From Diphasiastrum complanatum (taxonomy: Eukaryota > Streptophyta > Lycopodiopsida > Lycopodiales > Lycopodiaceae), in the NCBI GenBank assembly GCA_029204225.1, contig MU832565.1, positions 1 through 64,000 on the forward strand: DNA of 64,000 nt, read 5' to 3'. This document shows positions 1-11,149 of this stretch, piece by piece. Position numbers and translations under genes: made by a program. The notes under the pieces are model-generated. The model was not told where the DNA came from. It did no database searches and saw only the letters and a program-made list of their open reading frames with translations. Each line of letters begins with the position of its first letter. Position 1 is the first letter of the stretch.

Positions 1-3000
1 TAACAAACTGCCAATTATATGTACCATCATCGTGCACAAGTTTTTCATTCTAGTATAAGTTAATATCGAATGAACTCTTTGTTTTTGTTTTGGGTACAAC
101 ACAAATAGTAATAAACAATGTGCGTGTAACTAAGACATCCTGTGTTTATGTTCATAAAGAATGAGCTAATTTGGTCTTGATATAATATTCACTTATTAAT
201 ACTAGAATTTTGATGTATATAAAACAAGCACTATTAATATGTATTTGAGCATGATAAAAAATCAAGAGAATTATTAAAAAGTGGGTTTTTAAAGATCTTA
301 AACTTATAAATACAAATATTGAACTTGGATAATTCTTTCCACTATGTTTATTATGGTTAAGTTATTATTGTAGGTATTTACAAAATATATTGAATTCACG
401 TTAGCATTCAATATTTTTAATTTCAACATACCAGGTAGACAATACACGATAAATGTCCTAAAATTCTACGAAATATATTGTAGTTTAACTTGAAACTAGA
501 TTGCGAATAACTAAATCAATACCTAATTCAATTGTAATATATGAAGCGGACTAATTTGGTTTCTAAATATTGATATGGAATTGTCAAAAACAATTTGATA
601 GCCTATAAAACAATTGACCCTAGTTATTTTTTTTGACATGCATTGCAAGAAACATGTCTTCTGCTCCTTTATTTTTTTGCAATGTATTGCTTGACAAACA
701 GTTACAAAATTTTGAGCATAATAGTTATAAGTGAGAAAATGACCACTAATTTAGCCATGTAGTTTATAAACAACATACTATCTAACTTAGGCAAAAAAAT
801 AAAAAACTTTTTCGTTTTTGTTTGATTTTTTATGACAACACTGCTATTTTTTTTATTTAAGACATAAGCAAATTTTTATTGAAACAACTAATATTTTGAA
901 TATTTAATGCTTTTAAATCACAAGTATCAATTATTGAAACAAAAAAACTGTTACGCATTTTTCTTGCAAAGCAATAAAGTATTTTTAACATGTTTTTTTA
1001 AAATTTATATGTCATTTTATTTTACATACTCGTTTGTAACGCACGTTAAACCCAGAGCCTGAGTTCGAAGTAATAATCTCCCCGATTTCCTAAACACTCA
1101 TGTTCTAGTTCTAAGAATTTTTGTATGCACCATTCGTTCAAATAGTACATGTTCTTCAATTGGGAAATCTTGGATTTTTATGTATAACAACATGTCTACC
1201 TCATCTCGTTAAAAGTATATGTGGATTAAACGAATCTTGTATTTTTTTAACGAAATCTCTTGGGTAACTTGCATGGAATTCATTTGATAAGAAAACCAGT
1301 TTGTTATAGAATCTGGCAAGTCCAAATAGTTGGATCTAAATAGTGAGTGGACTTTGTCAACAAAGAATTGTAAGTTTGACATTGTTTCTTTATACGTTCG
1401 TAAAATTTCCTGGAATAACAGGCCAACGTAATAACAAATTGCTATAAACTAGAACTGAATCGCTCGTATTTGATATGTTTTTTCTTTATTCTGGTTGTTG
1501 TAAAGGTGGAACGCTTATTGTTAAATGGTTGACAATTCTCTTTCCAAAACAGAAATATCAATTTGTAGTACAATCTTTGTCTTTCTAGTTCATCGGCATC
1601 ACTCAAACAAGATTCAACAAATGCGACCGGAGAAGATTGTACATGGGAATCCATACAAGTTGATATCACATGTCCATCAACACCTTGATAATAAGTTGGG
1701 CCAAGACTGCATCATTCAAATAAAATAATTAATATAAAATAGACATAAAATGACCTTGTTTTCTATTTAATAATTTCAGCTAAACAATTTAAACTTGTAC
1801 AAGGTCTTTCATTGAAATAGACGTACCTATTATTTTTCTGGCACGTTTAATATTCTAGTAAACTAAGAATGTATTCGGTAGTTTCCACGAATATGTCAAT
1901 GTCTTGTGATGACGTTGTTGTGAATCACGATGCGCTACATGAACAATGTCAATGATGCACAACTTTCCAATGGTCGAAGCCCAATTGATAGCTATAGTAT
2001 TTGTTGTGGGCTGTTTTCCCTGATAGATAAAAGCTGCATAATTGCTTCCAAATGCATTTTCAGCTTTGATTCATATGAACCGACTATTTTGTCGAGAATA
2101 ATATAAACATAACGCCAGAATAATCCAAAGTTTGTAGATTTTTGAGACATCTAGGAGGTCTTTCTCCAGTAAAAGGCAGTTGTTCACCAACTATGGTACT
2201 TGCCTGTCATTTTGTTGTCAATATCGGAAACTAAAACCATCAAGAGTTTCGTACGGAAATATAAAACAATGCACAAAAATGACAAACACCTATTGACAAT
2301 CGTGTCTTTGTTTGGCGAAGTGTTATGTTTGTAGATACCTGTTCCAAATGAGCTATTACAAAGAACACCAATTGGTCTCTTTTGTCCAATGCATGACTTC
2401 GAGCTAGTTTTCCCAGTGTCTCCAGTATCAATGCAAGTACACATTCCATGTTGTTGTATTGGAGCAGGTTGACAATATATATTTGCTCAGGTATATGACT
2501 TTGTATCCCCATTCAAATGCTGGATTATAATCGTTGTACCAGAAAACAATAGAAACAATAATGTTCGACGGCCCAGGATTAGTACTTTTTGGAAAGCTTG
2601 ATTGCAAATAGGACTTGTCGCGAGAGTTGATCACAAATTTTTTAGAATATGTCGCAATGAGCACATTTTCTTCTAAAACCATCTGTGCACATTTGATAAC
2701 TATACGGGAATACCTTTCTTCGTTGTTGGGTACCTATTTAAACGTATGTTATATACCAAGAAATGGTCTGCACTTTTAAACTTGGGTTTCTACAAGACTA
2801 CATTCGAAGTAAAATAATTGTAACAATCGAACGACTCATCATAATAGTGATCTTGCATTATACAAAATGTGTATTAAATAATCATGCTGATCATATGTAA
2901 TGTCTCTGAATTTAAAGATACAAAAATATAAAGTAAACATCAAATAAAACTTTGAAACAATGATTTGTAAACTTCATAGAATTTTTGAAACTGGTACACA

Positions 3001-3001
3001 T
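1..3001. other. AT-rich stretch, no confident gene (left flank of element A)
   Basis: No protein in this stretch matches a family I recognise. Short minus-strand open frames at about 1442-1669 and 2184-2682 are compact and could be exons of the same minus-strand gene whose RPA-like part lies on the other side of element A (10709-13240), since the two flanks were contiguous before A inserted. That link is inference from position only. The rest is AT-rich with homopolymer runs. Confidence 0.4.
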
Positions 3002-3006
3002 GTATA

Positions 3007-3237
3007 TGTTAGGAATTAATGTTTATTTGACACCCCTTAATGATAGTTTGGCCATGTCTGTGTGCTATTTTTAGGGGCCATTCTATTTATAGTAAATTTA
3101 TTTTTTATACTTATTGCATGTAGGTGGGCACACTATAAATAGACTAGGATCTATTTAGTACTTAGAACTTCATTCTTAGTTCTTACCATATATATGTAGT
3201 ATTATAGTAACTAACTTTTTTGCTATTTTGCTATTTA
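3007..3237 (+). repeat. Truncated 5' LTR of element A
   Basis: About 230 bp match the first half of the 3' LTR at 10273-10703. The match stops near the shared CTATTTAC string, after which the sequence is gag coding. The rest of the LTR, the primer-binding site and the gag N-terminus were therefore removed by a deletion. The end near 3237 is approximate. Confidence 0.8.
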
Positions 3238-4115
3238 CAAATAGTAAATCAGTCACGAATTCTGTTCTTGACTAATAAGCTTCACACGTTGAAGACGGGT
3301 TTAGGTGAATCAATAACGGACTATTTTACTCGAGTGAAAGATCTGAGAGGCCAACTTATCGCAGTTGGAGAAAGTGTTCAAGATTCAGTTTTGGTATCCA
3401 TTTTACTTAATAGTCTACCTTTGGCCTATCAGAATTTTGTAATGATGCTATCATTAAGAGAAACAAGACCTTCTTTCGATGAGCTAAATGCCATCTTACT
3501 ACAGGAAGAGATGAGACGATAAAATATTATCAACATGGATGATTCAAGAAACGGACTTTTCTGGCAAGAAGCAAGAGCAAAGTTCCAAGAAGGGTGGCAA
3601 AGGGAAGAAGTAGAAGAAAAAGCAGCAAGATATGGAGGAGAATCAATTAAATTAGTCAGAAGATGGAAAGAAAGTGGTTCGAAAGAAAACCGCTTCATTT
3701 GTGGAAAATCAGGACATTATGCAAAGGAGTGCTGGCACAAGAAATTCAAGAAAAAGCAGGATGGAAATTTTGTTGAAGAAGAAGAAACTTCTAATGCAAA
3801 ATTGAGTGCTTAGATCTTGAAGACTATGAGTTGTTCTCAGCATCGACATATTTTGGTAGTGTCTTCTCAAAGGAAGAACATTTTTGGTTTATTGATTCAA
3901 GAACTTCAAAGCACATGACACCTAGGCGAGACAAGCTATCTAATTTTCAAAAATTAGATGACGGGTCAAATGTGAAGTTGGGGAACAACTACACATAGTT
4001 GGAAAAGTACAAGTACAACTACCTTCAGGGAAGATTGGAAACATAAAGGATGTGCTTTATGTAGCAAGAATCAAGAAAAACTTGCTCTTAGTATCAAACT
4101 ATTGCAAAGCAACAC
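3238..4115 (+). pseudogene. Element A gag and protease remnant
   Basis: Frames at 3270-3522 and 3535-3813 encode a copia gag (UBN2 type; conserved-looking LRGQL, LLNSLP, LLQEEMRR) followed by a zinc knuckle. The knuckle reads R-F-I-C-G-K-S-G-H-Y-A-K-E-C, so the first Cys of CX2CX4HX4C is Arg (cgc for tgc). A stop separates the two frames. Near 3883 a frame reads WFIDSRTSKHMTP: the aspartic protease signature D-S-G has become D-S-R. A frameshift and stops follow before integrase. The gag start is missing because of the 5' LTR deletion. No active product is expected. Confidence 0.8.
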
Positions 4116-5252
4116 ATGATGGTGCAGTTTGATGAACAGAGGTGTCTCATCCAGAAGAAAAATGATGAAGTAATAGCTGAGGGCATACTTGTAGGGTGGT
4201 TGTATAAACTTCAAGCCCAGGTGGTGGATCATCATGCAAGTGTTGCAGATATTGAATCATTGAGTAAGTTATGGCACAAGAGGTATGGACATCTGAATTA
4301 CAAAAGTCTACAAGTCTTGAGAGAATTTAACATGGTTACAAGTCTATCTCAAGTCGTTTTTTATTACAAGGTTTGTGAAGGTTGTGTCTTAGGCAAGCAT
4401 CATATAAAGATATTTTTGCCTAGTACATTCAGGGCGAAAAATGTTGTAGAACTTGTTCATACAGATTTGTGTGGGTCCTATAAAGACTCAATCTTATGGG
4501 AGAGCAAGTACTTTATAGTGTTTGTAGATGACTATTCTAGAAAGACGTGGATCTATCTTCCGAAGAATAAAGGTGAAGCTTTCGAATATTTCACATGGTT
4601 TAAGACACAGGTGGAGAAAGAAACAGATAGACAAATTAAGATAGTTCGCTCGGACAAAGGGGGAGAGTATCTTTCTATAGAATTTCAGGTGTTTTGCAAG
4701 GATCATGGTATAAAGAGAAAATTTGCAAATACGAACACACCTCAACAAAATGGAGTTGCGAAAAGAAAGAACCGGTCCATAGTGGAAACTGCAAGGAGTA
4801 TGCTCAAGAGTAAAAATCTTCGAAATATGTTTTGGGGTGAAGCAGTTAAGATGACGGTTTATCTTTTGAATCGAAGTCCTACAAAGGTTGTAGAGAATCG
4901 AACTCCAGAGGAAGCTTACACGGGTCAGAAGCAAGATGTAAGTCATTTGAGAGTGTTTGAAAGTATTGCTTACTCTCAAATACCTAAGGATTCTAGGAGC
5001 AAATTGGATTCTAAGACGACCAAGTGTTTATTTCTTGGTTATGATAATCAAGAGAAGGGATACAGGTTATATCATTTGGAGGGTAAGAAAATAATCATAA
5101 GTAGAGATGTAATCTTTGATGAGGAGGCAACTCATAAAGATATAGAGATATATTTTGATAAAGATCAAGATGTGGAATTCCTATATCATGTGACGAGTCA
5201 TTACAGGAACCTGAATGGATATATGTATCGCCTACGCAATTCAAGAACCTAA
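4116..5252 (+). pseudogene. Element A copia integrase, catalytic Glu lost
   Basis: The 378-residue open frame holds the GAG-pre-integrase zinc region (LWHKRYGHL near residue 50, then CEGCVLGKHH) and the rve integrase core. The first catalytic Asp is in HTDLCG, the second in RSDKGGEY, and the third position, normally Glu in QNGVAERKN, is Lys in QNGVAKRKN (aaa for gaa), which should abolish strand transfer. The C-terminal domain with KCLFLGYDNQEKGYRLY and SRDVIFDEE is present. The ATG at 4116 is inside the protease/integrase junction and is not a true start; this is part of a polyprotein. Confidence 0.85.
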
Positions 5253-5589
5253 GTGTCTTTGGGTGAGATAGAAAAGAGGAAGAGAGGTCAAGTATATGGG
5301 ATACTTATTCACCTCCTACTTCATCAAGCATGAAGCATCCTACATCAGAAGCTAGAAGACTACCTAGATGGTACTATGAAACTATCAAGGATAGTGTTAT
5401 TATGGAATAGGGAGAATCTAGTACACAAGGGATTAGGAGATCAGCTAGACTTGAAAAGCAACATGAAGATCAGGGTCGACAGGAAGATCATCAAATGATG
5501 GGGATGTACACTTTGCTTACATGGCTACACCATTGAAAACCAAGGATCCATCTACTTTCAGGGGAAGTGGAGCCTACAGAAGAACAAGA
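5253..5589 (+). pseudogene. Element A integrase-RT linker remnant
   Basis: Proline/serine-rich linker-like sequence with stops and frame breaks continues to the insertion point of B2. No reverse transcriptase palm follows on either side of B2, so that part of A was probably deleted before or during the B2 insertion. Confidence 0.5.
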
Positions 5590-6289
5590 TGTGAAAGTAC
5601 TGTACTTTAGGACCATAAATGGATCTACAAAATATCCACAAGAGTGAGTGGATGCTTGCTTAACAATCTATCAAAAACTAGACACAAAAAAGTTGATCTA
5701 GATTGGCAATTTGACAAACAACAAGCATTAACAATCAAAAGCATCGATAAACATTGAAATCCGAGACCACACGTGTGTACTACAAGCTGTAGTATGGCCT
5801 TCAACCTGAGAAACAAGTAGAAATTGATTTGGTTTCATTTGGATCACAAAAACTCAATGTACATAGTGAACTAGCTTGAGATTGCCAATGAGCTCCAAAA
5901 ATTTTCTATCTTCTCACTATGGAGAGAGGGAATACATAGCAAATTCGACTTTCTTCTTGAAGTTAGGTGGATTTCCAGCATGTAATAAGGAAGTTAACTC
6001 ACTCTCTTTGACCTAAAATGAAACCCTAGTCTATTTCCTAGAGTTATGCTTGGTAGGTAGCTAGTTGGTCAAATTTTCACCTTAAACTTAGGTGTAGGTC
6101 CTATAAAGTAGGGATGACCACCAAATAGACATGACCAACTCTCTTGACTTGACCTAACCTACATTAGGATGGGTTTCCCATGTGGCATCATGGCCTCACA
6201 TGTGTGGGACCCACTTGTGTACACAATTGACACTATTCTACATGGTTATTGATTAAGCTAGATTTGCCAATTTTTGGCAATTCTTCACA
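5590..6289 (-). repeat. 3' LTR of B2
   Basis: A 700-bp repeat of 9466-10166. It starts TGTGAAAGTACTGTAC and ends AATTCTTCACA on the plus strand, with matching inverted termini. It is the 3' LTR because gag runs on the minus strand from right to left. Confidence 0.92.
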
Positions 6290-6301
6290 CTCCTCCTCAA
6301 A
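6290..6301 (-). other. Polypurine tract of B2
   Basis: The minus strand reads TTTGAGGAGGAG immediately before the 3' LTR. This is the expected position and composition for the plus-strand DNA primer of an LTR retrotransposon. Confidence 0.8.
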
Positions 6302-6493
6302 TTTAGCTTGATCTATTTACAACTCTCTTGATAGATGAATGAAAGCTTTTAGAAGTGTCTAAAAAATCCAGCTACAAACAAGGAACTTTTGAGACTCCAA
6401 TAGAGAATGATGTCCATGAAGGATCTTTCACCACCTCTTAGAGGATCCCTTACAAGATGTTTCATAAATGTGTCTATATACATGTAGCACACT

Positions 6494-8683
6494 TCAAAAG
6501 TAAACATCATGCCAAGCCATGAATTCCAAGGCATTTTGTGCACTTGAAAATACATCAATTAAAATATTAAGTGCATAAATAATGTTGCCAAAGACAACTT
6601 GCCTTGCTTGATCCATATGATTGAGCCTTGATGGCTCCATCTTGATACTCAAGATTCTTCTTGGAGTCCTCGGGTCTTGAGCTTGATCCTCCACTTGACT
6701 TGACTCCAAAACATCAATGAATTGAATAAGGTGTTGATCCAAAGGTGCTTCTTCAAGTTTACAAATCTTCCACTCTTGAAAGATCACATTTTCACCATTG
6801 ACAAATTCTTTGGTCGAAAACAAGTAGATTCTACAATCTCTACTTGAAGAGCAAAACACTACCATTATTCCTATCATTGAAATAGGATAATCTTTGGTCC
6901 TTACATTGGAATGATCATGCACAAAGCATGTGAACACAAAGATTTCCAAAGCAAATGATGTTTCATCTTTTATGACTCTATTCAAACTATTACAAAAATA
7001 GTTATCCAATGAAATTGCTTTATCAACAACAAATGTAGATTTCAAAACAGCCCATTTCATTGTCTTGTCATACAAAGTAATAAACACCATGAATATTAAA
7101 GGTAAGAAACAAGTCACCTCATGTCTACTACTACTTTCCAAAAAGTATTCAAAGATAGTAGACTCTCCAATGCTCACCACCCTTGCAAGATGCACACTTG
7201 AATGGACAATTTGCATGCAATTTGATGACTCGGCCATTGTCATTGAGGACTCCCTTGGAACTCTCATGCTTTGAGGCTGATCCTCAAGATCTTCCTCCTT
7301 TTGATGCTCCTCCTCAATGCAAGCAAGATCACACTTTGCCAAGATCTCCTCTTGAGTGATCTCCTCCTTTGCCAAGCTCATTCTTTCAAAAGCAACACTA
7401 GCTTCCAACTTAAACAATCTTCCATGTTTAAATCCCTTTGCAATGCAAACATCATTCTTCAAGATGAAACAAACACCATGCTTAAAGTGGACATCCAAAC
7501 CACTTTCTAAGAGTAAACCAACACTAACCATGTTCTTGGTGATTGATGGTACATAAAGGACATTTTCTAGATCCATGCATTTTGAGGATTCTAGACACAA
7601 AGAGATGGTACCAACACCATCTATCCTACACTCTTCATCATTTGCAGTAAAGACAAACTTTTTAGAAGCATTGAAAGAGTGTAAGTTTGAGAAAAAGTCC
7701 TTTTCACAAGACATGTGGGAGCTAGCCCCACTGTCGATCCACCAATTGTCTCTTGAATTGCTATTGCTTGTTGGTGAGGATGTAGATGCCATCAAGAATA
7801 CATCTACTTCATCCTCCTCCTCCTCCTCCTTTGCAAGGTTTCCTTGTTTGTCCTCCTCCACTTGTGCTCTTAGCCTCTTGTAGCATTCAGATGCATAATG
7901 CCCCTTCCTTCCACAAAAGAAGCATTTTTGCTTTGACTTGTCCTTTGAGCTTGATGCATCATCCTCTTCTTTGGCCTCCTTTGGATGCTTCTTCTTTCCA
8001 TTGGTCTTCTTTTTGCCCTTGAATGAGAAATTGGCTTTCTCATTACCATCCTGCAACGACAAGAAACTCATCCTATATTTTGCATGGAGCATCCTACACT
8101 CTTCAGCCACTAATACACTATAAAGTTTTTCTATAGTTGGCAAAGTGTCTTGGATGGCAAAACTTTGGACCAAATTTGCAAAGTCATCTCCTAGACCATT
8201 AAGGACAATTTGTACAAGCTCTCCATCATGAATCTTCTCTCCAATGGAAGCCAACTCCCTATTTAGAGACTTGATTCTGAGTACATAATCCTGTGCACTC
8301 TCCTCACTTCTCCTCATGCTTTGCAAAATTTGATTTCTAAGCATTAGAACTCTAGAAGTGTTGCTAGACTCATAGATTGATTTTAAAGACTCCCAAGCCT
8401 CTTTAGCATTAGTACAAGCTGATACTTCTCTCAACAAATCATTGCTCACATTCATCTTCACACAATGAAGTGCAAGCCTAGATCTCTTCTTGTATCTAGC
8501 TAACTCCTGTGCACCTAGAGGTTCATCTTCATCTTCAATCGAGAACTCATAAAGGTCTTGGAGCACCAAGAGTGACTCCATTCTAACCTTCCAAATAGCA
8601 TAATTTGTAGAATTCAACCTCTCACTAGCTTCTAGAAGGTATGCTCCAACAGATCCCATCTTACTAGTGACTTCTACAAACAA
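6494..8683 (-). CDS. B2 gag-protease with integrase remnant (729-codon open frame)
   Basis: The uninterrupted frame encodes, in order: a copia gag of UBN2 type (about residues 10-190; LNSTNYAIWKVRM, ALHCVKMNVS), a zinc knuckle CFFCGRKGHYASEC with all four ligands, an acidic stretch, and an aspartic protease signature WWIDSGASSHMS with intact D-S-G. After the protease comes a compressed integrase: an HSSVHLA motif like the usual HSDVH, then, without the catalytic core, a C-terminal part ending STKEFVNGENVIFQEWK that parallels LNKFVVSRDVIFDE in element G. A linker with PRTPRR and VEPSRL-like sequence ends it. Gag and protease may still work; integrase cannot. The start may be this ATG or the in-frame one at codon 9 (MGSVGAYLLEASERLN), which fits the start of the G-element gag better. 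Confidence 0.85.
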   Translation of the reverse strand: MFVEVTSKMGSVGAYLLEASERLNSTNYAIWKVRMESLLVLQDLYEFSIEDEDEPLGAQELARYKKRSRLALHCVKMNVSNDLLREVSACTNAKEAWESLKSIYESSNTSRVLMLRNQILQSMRRSEESAQDYVLRIKSLNRELASIGEKIHDGELVQIVLNGLGDDFANLVQSFAIQDTLPTIEKLYSVLVAEECRMLHAKYRMSFLSLQDGNEKANFSFKGKKKTNGKKKHPKEAKEEDDASSSKDKSKQKCFFCGRKGHYASECYKRLRAQVEEDKQGNLAKEEEEEDEVDVFLMASTSSPTSNSNSRDNWWIDSGASSHMSCEKDFFSNLHSFNASKKFVFTANDEECRIDGVGTISLCLESSKCMDLENVLYVPSITKNMVSVGLLLESGLDVHFKHGVCFILKNDVCIAKGFKHGRLFKLEASVAFERMSLAKEEITQEEILAKCDLACIEEEHQKEEDLEDQPQSMRVPRESSMTMAESSNCMQIVHSSVHLARVVSIGESTIFEYFLESSSRHEVTCFLPLIFMVFITLYDKTMKWAVLKSTFVVDKAISLDNYFCNSLNRVIKDETSFALEIFVFTCFVHDHSNVRTKDYPISMIGIMVVFCSSSRDCRIYLFSTKEFVNGENVIFQEWKICKLEEAPLDQHLIQFIDVLESSQVEDQAQDPRTPRRILSIKMEPSRLNHMDQARQVVFGNIIYALNILIDVFSSAQNALEFMAWHDVYF

Positions 8684-9450
8684 GAAATAGATTTGATTGA
8701 CTTAAAACTCACAAAGGTCTCACACTTGCAGTGTTTCACTCAAATTTGATTTCTAATCCAACAAATGGACTTATAATCACAGTTCTATCACTCCCTCACA
8801 AAGCTGGAATGAAGATAAGATGAAGTGAAAACTACTTTCAAACAAATCTTGCCAAGAAATGGATTTGATTGTCTCTAGAAACTTACTAAGGTCTCTCTCT
8901 TGTAGTTTTTCACTCAAATTAGATTTCTAATCCAACAAATGGACTTATAATCTCAGTTCTAGCACTCCCTCACAAAGTTGGAATGAAGATAAGATGATGT
9001 GAAATCTACTTACAATCAAATCTTGCAAATTTTGGCTATTTTTGGACAAAAAAATGACTTAATCTCTTTCTTCCTTCTTGGTGTACTTTCAAGACCTATT
9101 TTTAACCTTAATAGGACTTGAACTCAGCCTAGATTAATTAGATTCCATGAAACAAATTCAAATCTAATCAATGGAAAATGATCTTGGTAGATTATCCTAG
9201 GATCTCCACCAAAAATTACACCAACAGCTCACAAATTGAATTTTTTTTGGATCAAATGAATACCATGCATTAAATGCAGGTTCAGAGGTGCCCACACATG
9301 TGGATGGTACGAATTTGGACCCCTACCAAGTTTGGGATCAAATCTCCTCACCAAAATCAAGATTCTAGCTTGCCCTCTCAATACTAGCTTTTAGCACCAA
9401 AACTTGCTAAAAATGGATTTGCATTAGATCAATGGCTTATGCTCTTGTAC
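8684..9450 (-). other. B2 untranslated leader with an internal tandem duplication
   Basis: Between gag and the primer site there is no coding frame. A segment of about 170-180 bp occurs twice in tandem (about 8686-8862 and 8863-9030), each copy containing TCTAATCCAACAAATGGAC followed by CACTCCCTCACAAAG. The related B3 element has one diverged copy (about 24340-24490). The rest resembles the B3 leader. Confidence 0.7.
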
Positions 9451-9465
9451 TTGGCTCTGATACCA
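9451..9465 (-). other. Primer-binding site of B2 (initiator tRNA-Met type)
   Basis: The minus strand reads TGGTATCAGAGCCAA directly after the 5' LTR. This is the usual plant copia primer site, complementary to the 3' end of initiator tRNA-Met. Confidence 0.92.
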
Positions 9466-10166
9466 TGTGAAAGTACTGTACTTTAGGACCATAAATAGAT
9501 CTACAAAAGATCCACAAGAGTGATTGGATGCTTGCTTAACAATCTATCAAAAAACTAGACACAAAAAAGTTGATCTAGATTGGCAATTTGACAAACAACA
9601 AGCATTAACAATCAAAAGCATCGATAAACATTGAAATCCGAGACCACACGTGTGTACTACAGGCTGTAGTACGGCCTTCAACCTGAGAAACAAGTAGAAA
9701 TTGATTTGGTTTCATTTGGATCACAAAAACTCAATGTACATAGTGAACTAGCTTGAGATTGCCAATGAGCTCCAAAAATTTTCTATCTTCTCACTATGGA
9801 GAGAGGGAATACATAGCAAATTCGACTTCCTTCTTGAAGTTAGGTGGATTTCCAGCATGTAATAAGGAATTTAACTCACTCTCCTTGACCTAAAATGAAA
9901 CCCTAGTCTATTTCCTAGAGTTATGCTTGGTAGGTAGCTAGTTGGTCAAATTTTCACCTTAAACTTAGGTGTAGGTCCTATAAAGTAGGGATGACCACCA
10001 AATAGACATGACCAACTCTCTTGACTTGACCTAACCTACATTAGGATGGGTTTCCCATGTGGCATCATGGCCTCACATGTGTGGGACCCACTGGTGTACA
10101 CAATTGACACTATTCTACATGGTTTTTGATCAAGCTAGATTTGCCAATTTTTGGCAATTCTTCACA
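9466..10166 (-). repeat. 5' LTR of B2
   Basis: Repeat of 5590-6289 with the same inverted termini. It adjoins the primer-binding site, which makes it the 5' LTR and the expected promoter region on the minus strand. Confidence 0.92.
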
Positions 10167-10272
10167 CAAGTTGCAGATATCTTTACCAAACGTCTTGGCA
10201 AAATAAAAAAAAAATCATAAGTTTAGAGAACTTCTAGGAGTAATAGATAACAAAGTAAATATTAAGGGGGAG

Positions 10273-10703
10273 TATTAGGAATTAATGTTTATTTGACACC
10301 CCTTAATGATAGTTTGGCCATGCCTGCGTGCTATTTTTAGGGGCCATTCTATTTCTAGTAAATTTGTTTTTTATACTTATGCATGTAGGTGGGCGGACCA
10401 TAAATAGATTATGATCTATTTAGTACTTAGAACTTCATTTGTAGTTCTTACCATATATAGGTAGTATTATTAGTAAATAGCTTTTTACTATTTTGCTATT
10501 TACTTTAGGCTCATTAGCTTTTATCAATCATCAGAGAAACTATATAAGAAGACTGGTGCCCCACCTCAATTATTTCATTCAATTCAATGAGCTAGAGCAT
10601 TTGCTCAATTCTCCTATGATCTGTTTTCTCTCTATGTTTGGGTTTGTGTGAGTGCTAGTAGGACTAGTATCTTCATCTAGAATTTGTATTTCAAACTCTG
10701 ACA
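10273..10703 (+). repeat. 3' LTR of element A
   Basis: The 431-bp repeat is preceded by a purine-rich tract (AAGGGGGA, about 10264-10271) and followed by the GTATA target duplication. The 5' dinucleotide is TA instead of TG. It contains the full LTR, of which only the first half survives at 3007. Confidence 0.88.
10541..10548 (+). promoter_or_regulatory. TATA box in the LTR of element A
   Basis: TATATAAG lies about 160 bp before the LTR end, a reasonable place for the U3/R promoter. The matching part of the 5' LTR is deleted, so this copy cannot drive the element. Confidence 0.5.
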
Positions 10704-11149
10704 GTATATATGGTATTTAGCAGCACACATGAAATGCGTAAAAGGTAATAGAGTAATTTAAGTGAAACTTTTGCGTTGATCAGGTATTTGTAACAAGAAA
10801 GTAGACCATATGCCAGTAGATTGTTTGTTCTGCGACCTAACAATAGTAAAAGTTATAGTGTAATTTCTGTGATATTTGGTCATTTCATTATATTGGTTAT
10901 ATTTCTTGTTATTCAGATAGCTATGAAATCGCCTAATTCAGTTCAAGCATGTAGTATCTAGATTGTAGCTATGGTTCTATACAATGCTCAACGATTATAC
11001 ATTATAAAAAAACATGCAATAGGCAACTAAAATTTTTTAGACAAATAAATAACGAAAAAGAACTGAGATTTATTAACATGTGATATGTACTTAAATTACA
11101 TAACTTGCACAGTCATTATTTATTCAAAAACAAAACTTAAATGTCGGTG

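Larger units (their letters stand above)
5590..10166 (-). mobile_element. Non-autonomous copia element B2, nested in A
   Basis: Two LTRs of 700-701 bp (5590-6289 and 9466-10166) have perfect short inverted ends TGTGAA/TTCACA and look very similar to each other by eye. Flanks are CAAGA (5585-5589) and CAAGT (10167-10171), a 5-bp target duplication with one mismatch. On the minus strand the order is 5' LTR, primer-binding site directly next to it, a leader, one long gag-protease-integrase-remnant frame, a purine tract and the 3' LTR. There is no reverse transcriptase or RNase H. The element would need enzymes from another copia element to transpose. It is younger than A, which it interrupts. 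Confidence 0.92.
3007..10703 (+). mobile_element. Ty1/copia LTR retrotransposon A, degenerate, with nested B2
   Basis: The element is bounded by LTRs starting TGTTAGGAATTAATG (3007; TATTAGG in the 3' copy at 10273) and ending CTGACA at 10703. The flanks carry a perfect 5-bp target duplication GTATA (3002-3006 and 10704-10708), so both ends are original. Domain order on the plus strand is gag, zinc knuckle, protease, integrase (copia order), then a short linker, then the minus-strand element B2, then the end of RNase H (QVADIFTKRLGK near 10168), a purine tract (about 10264-10272) and the 3' LTR. Reverse transcriptase and most of RNase H are absent. The 5' LTR is shortened and runs straight into gag, so the primer site and gag start are lost. 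The element cannot move by itself. Confidence 0.9.

Noticed and set aside
7065-8123. Plus-strand frames across 7065-8123
   Set aside because: Antisense shadows of the 729-codon B2 gag-protease frame.
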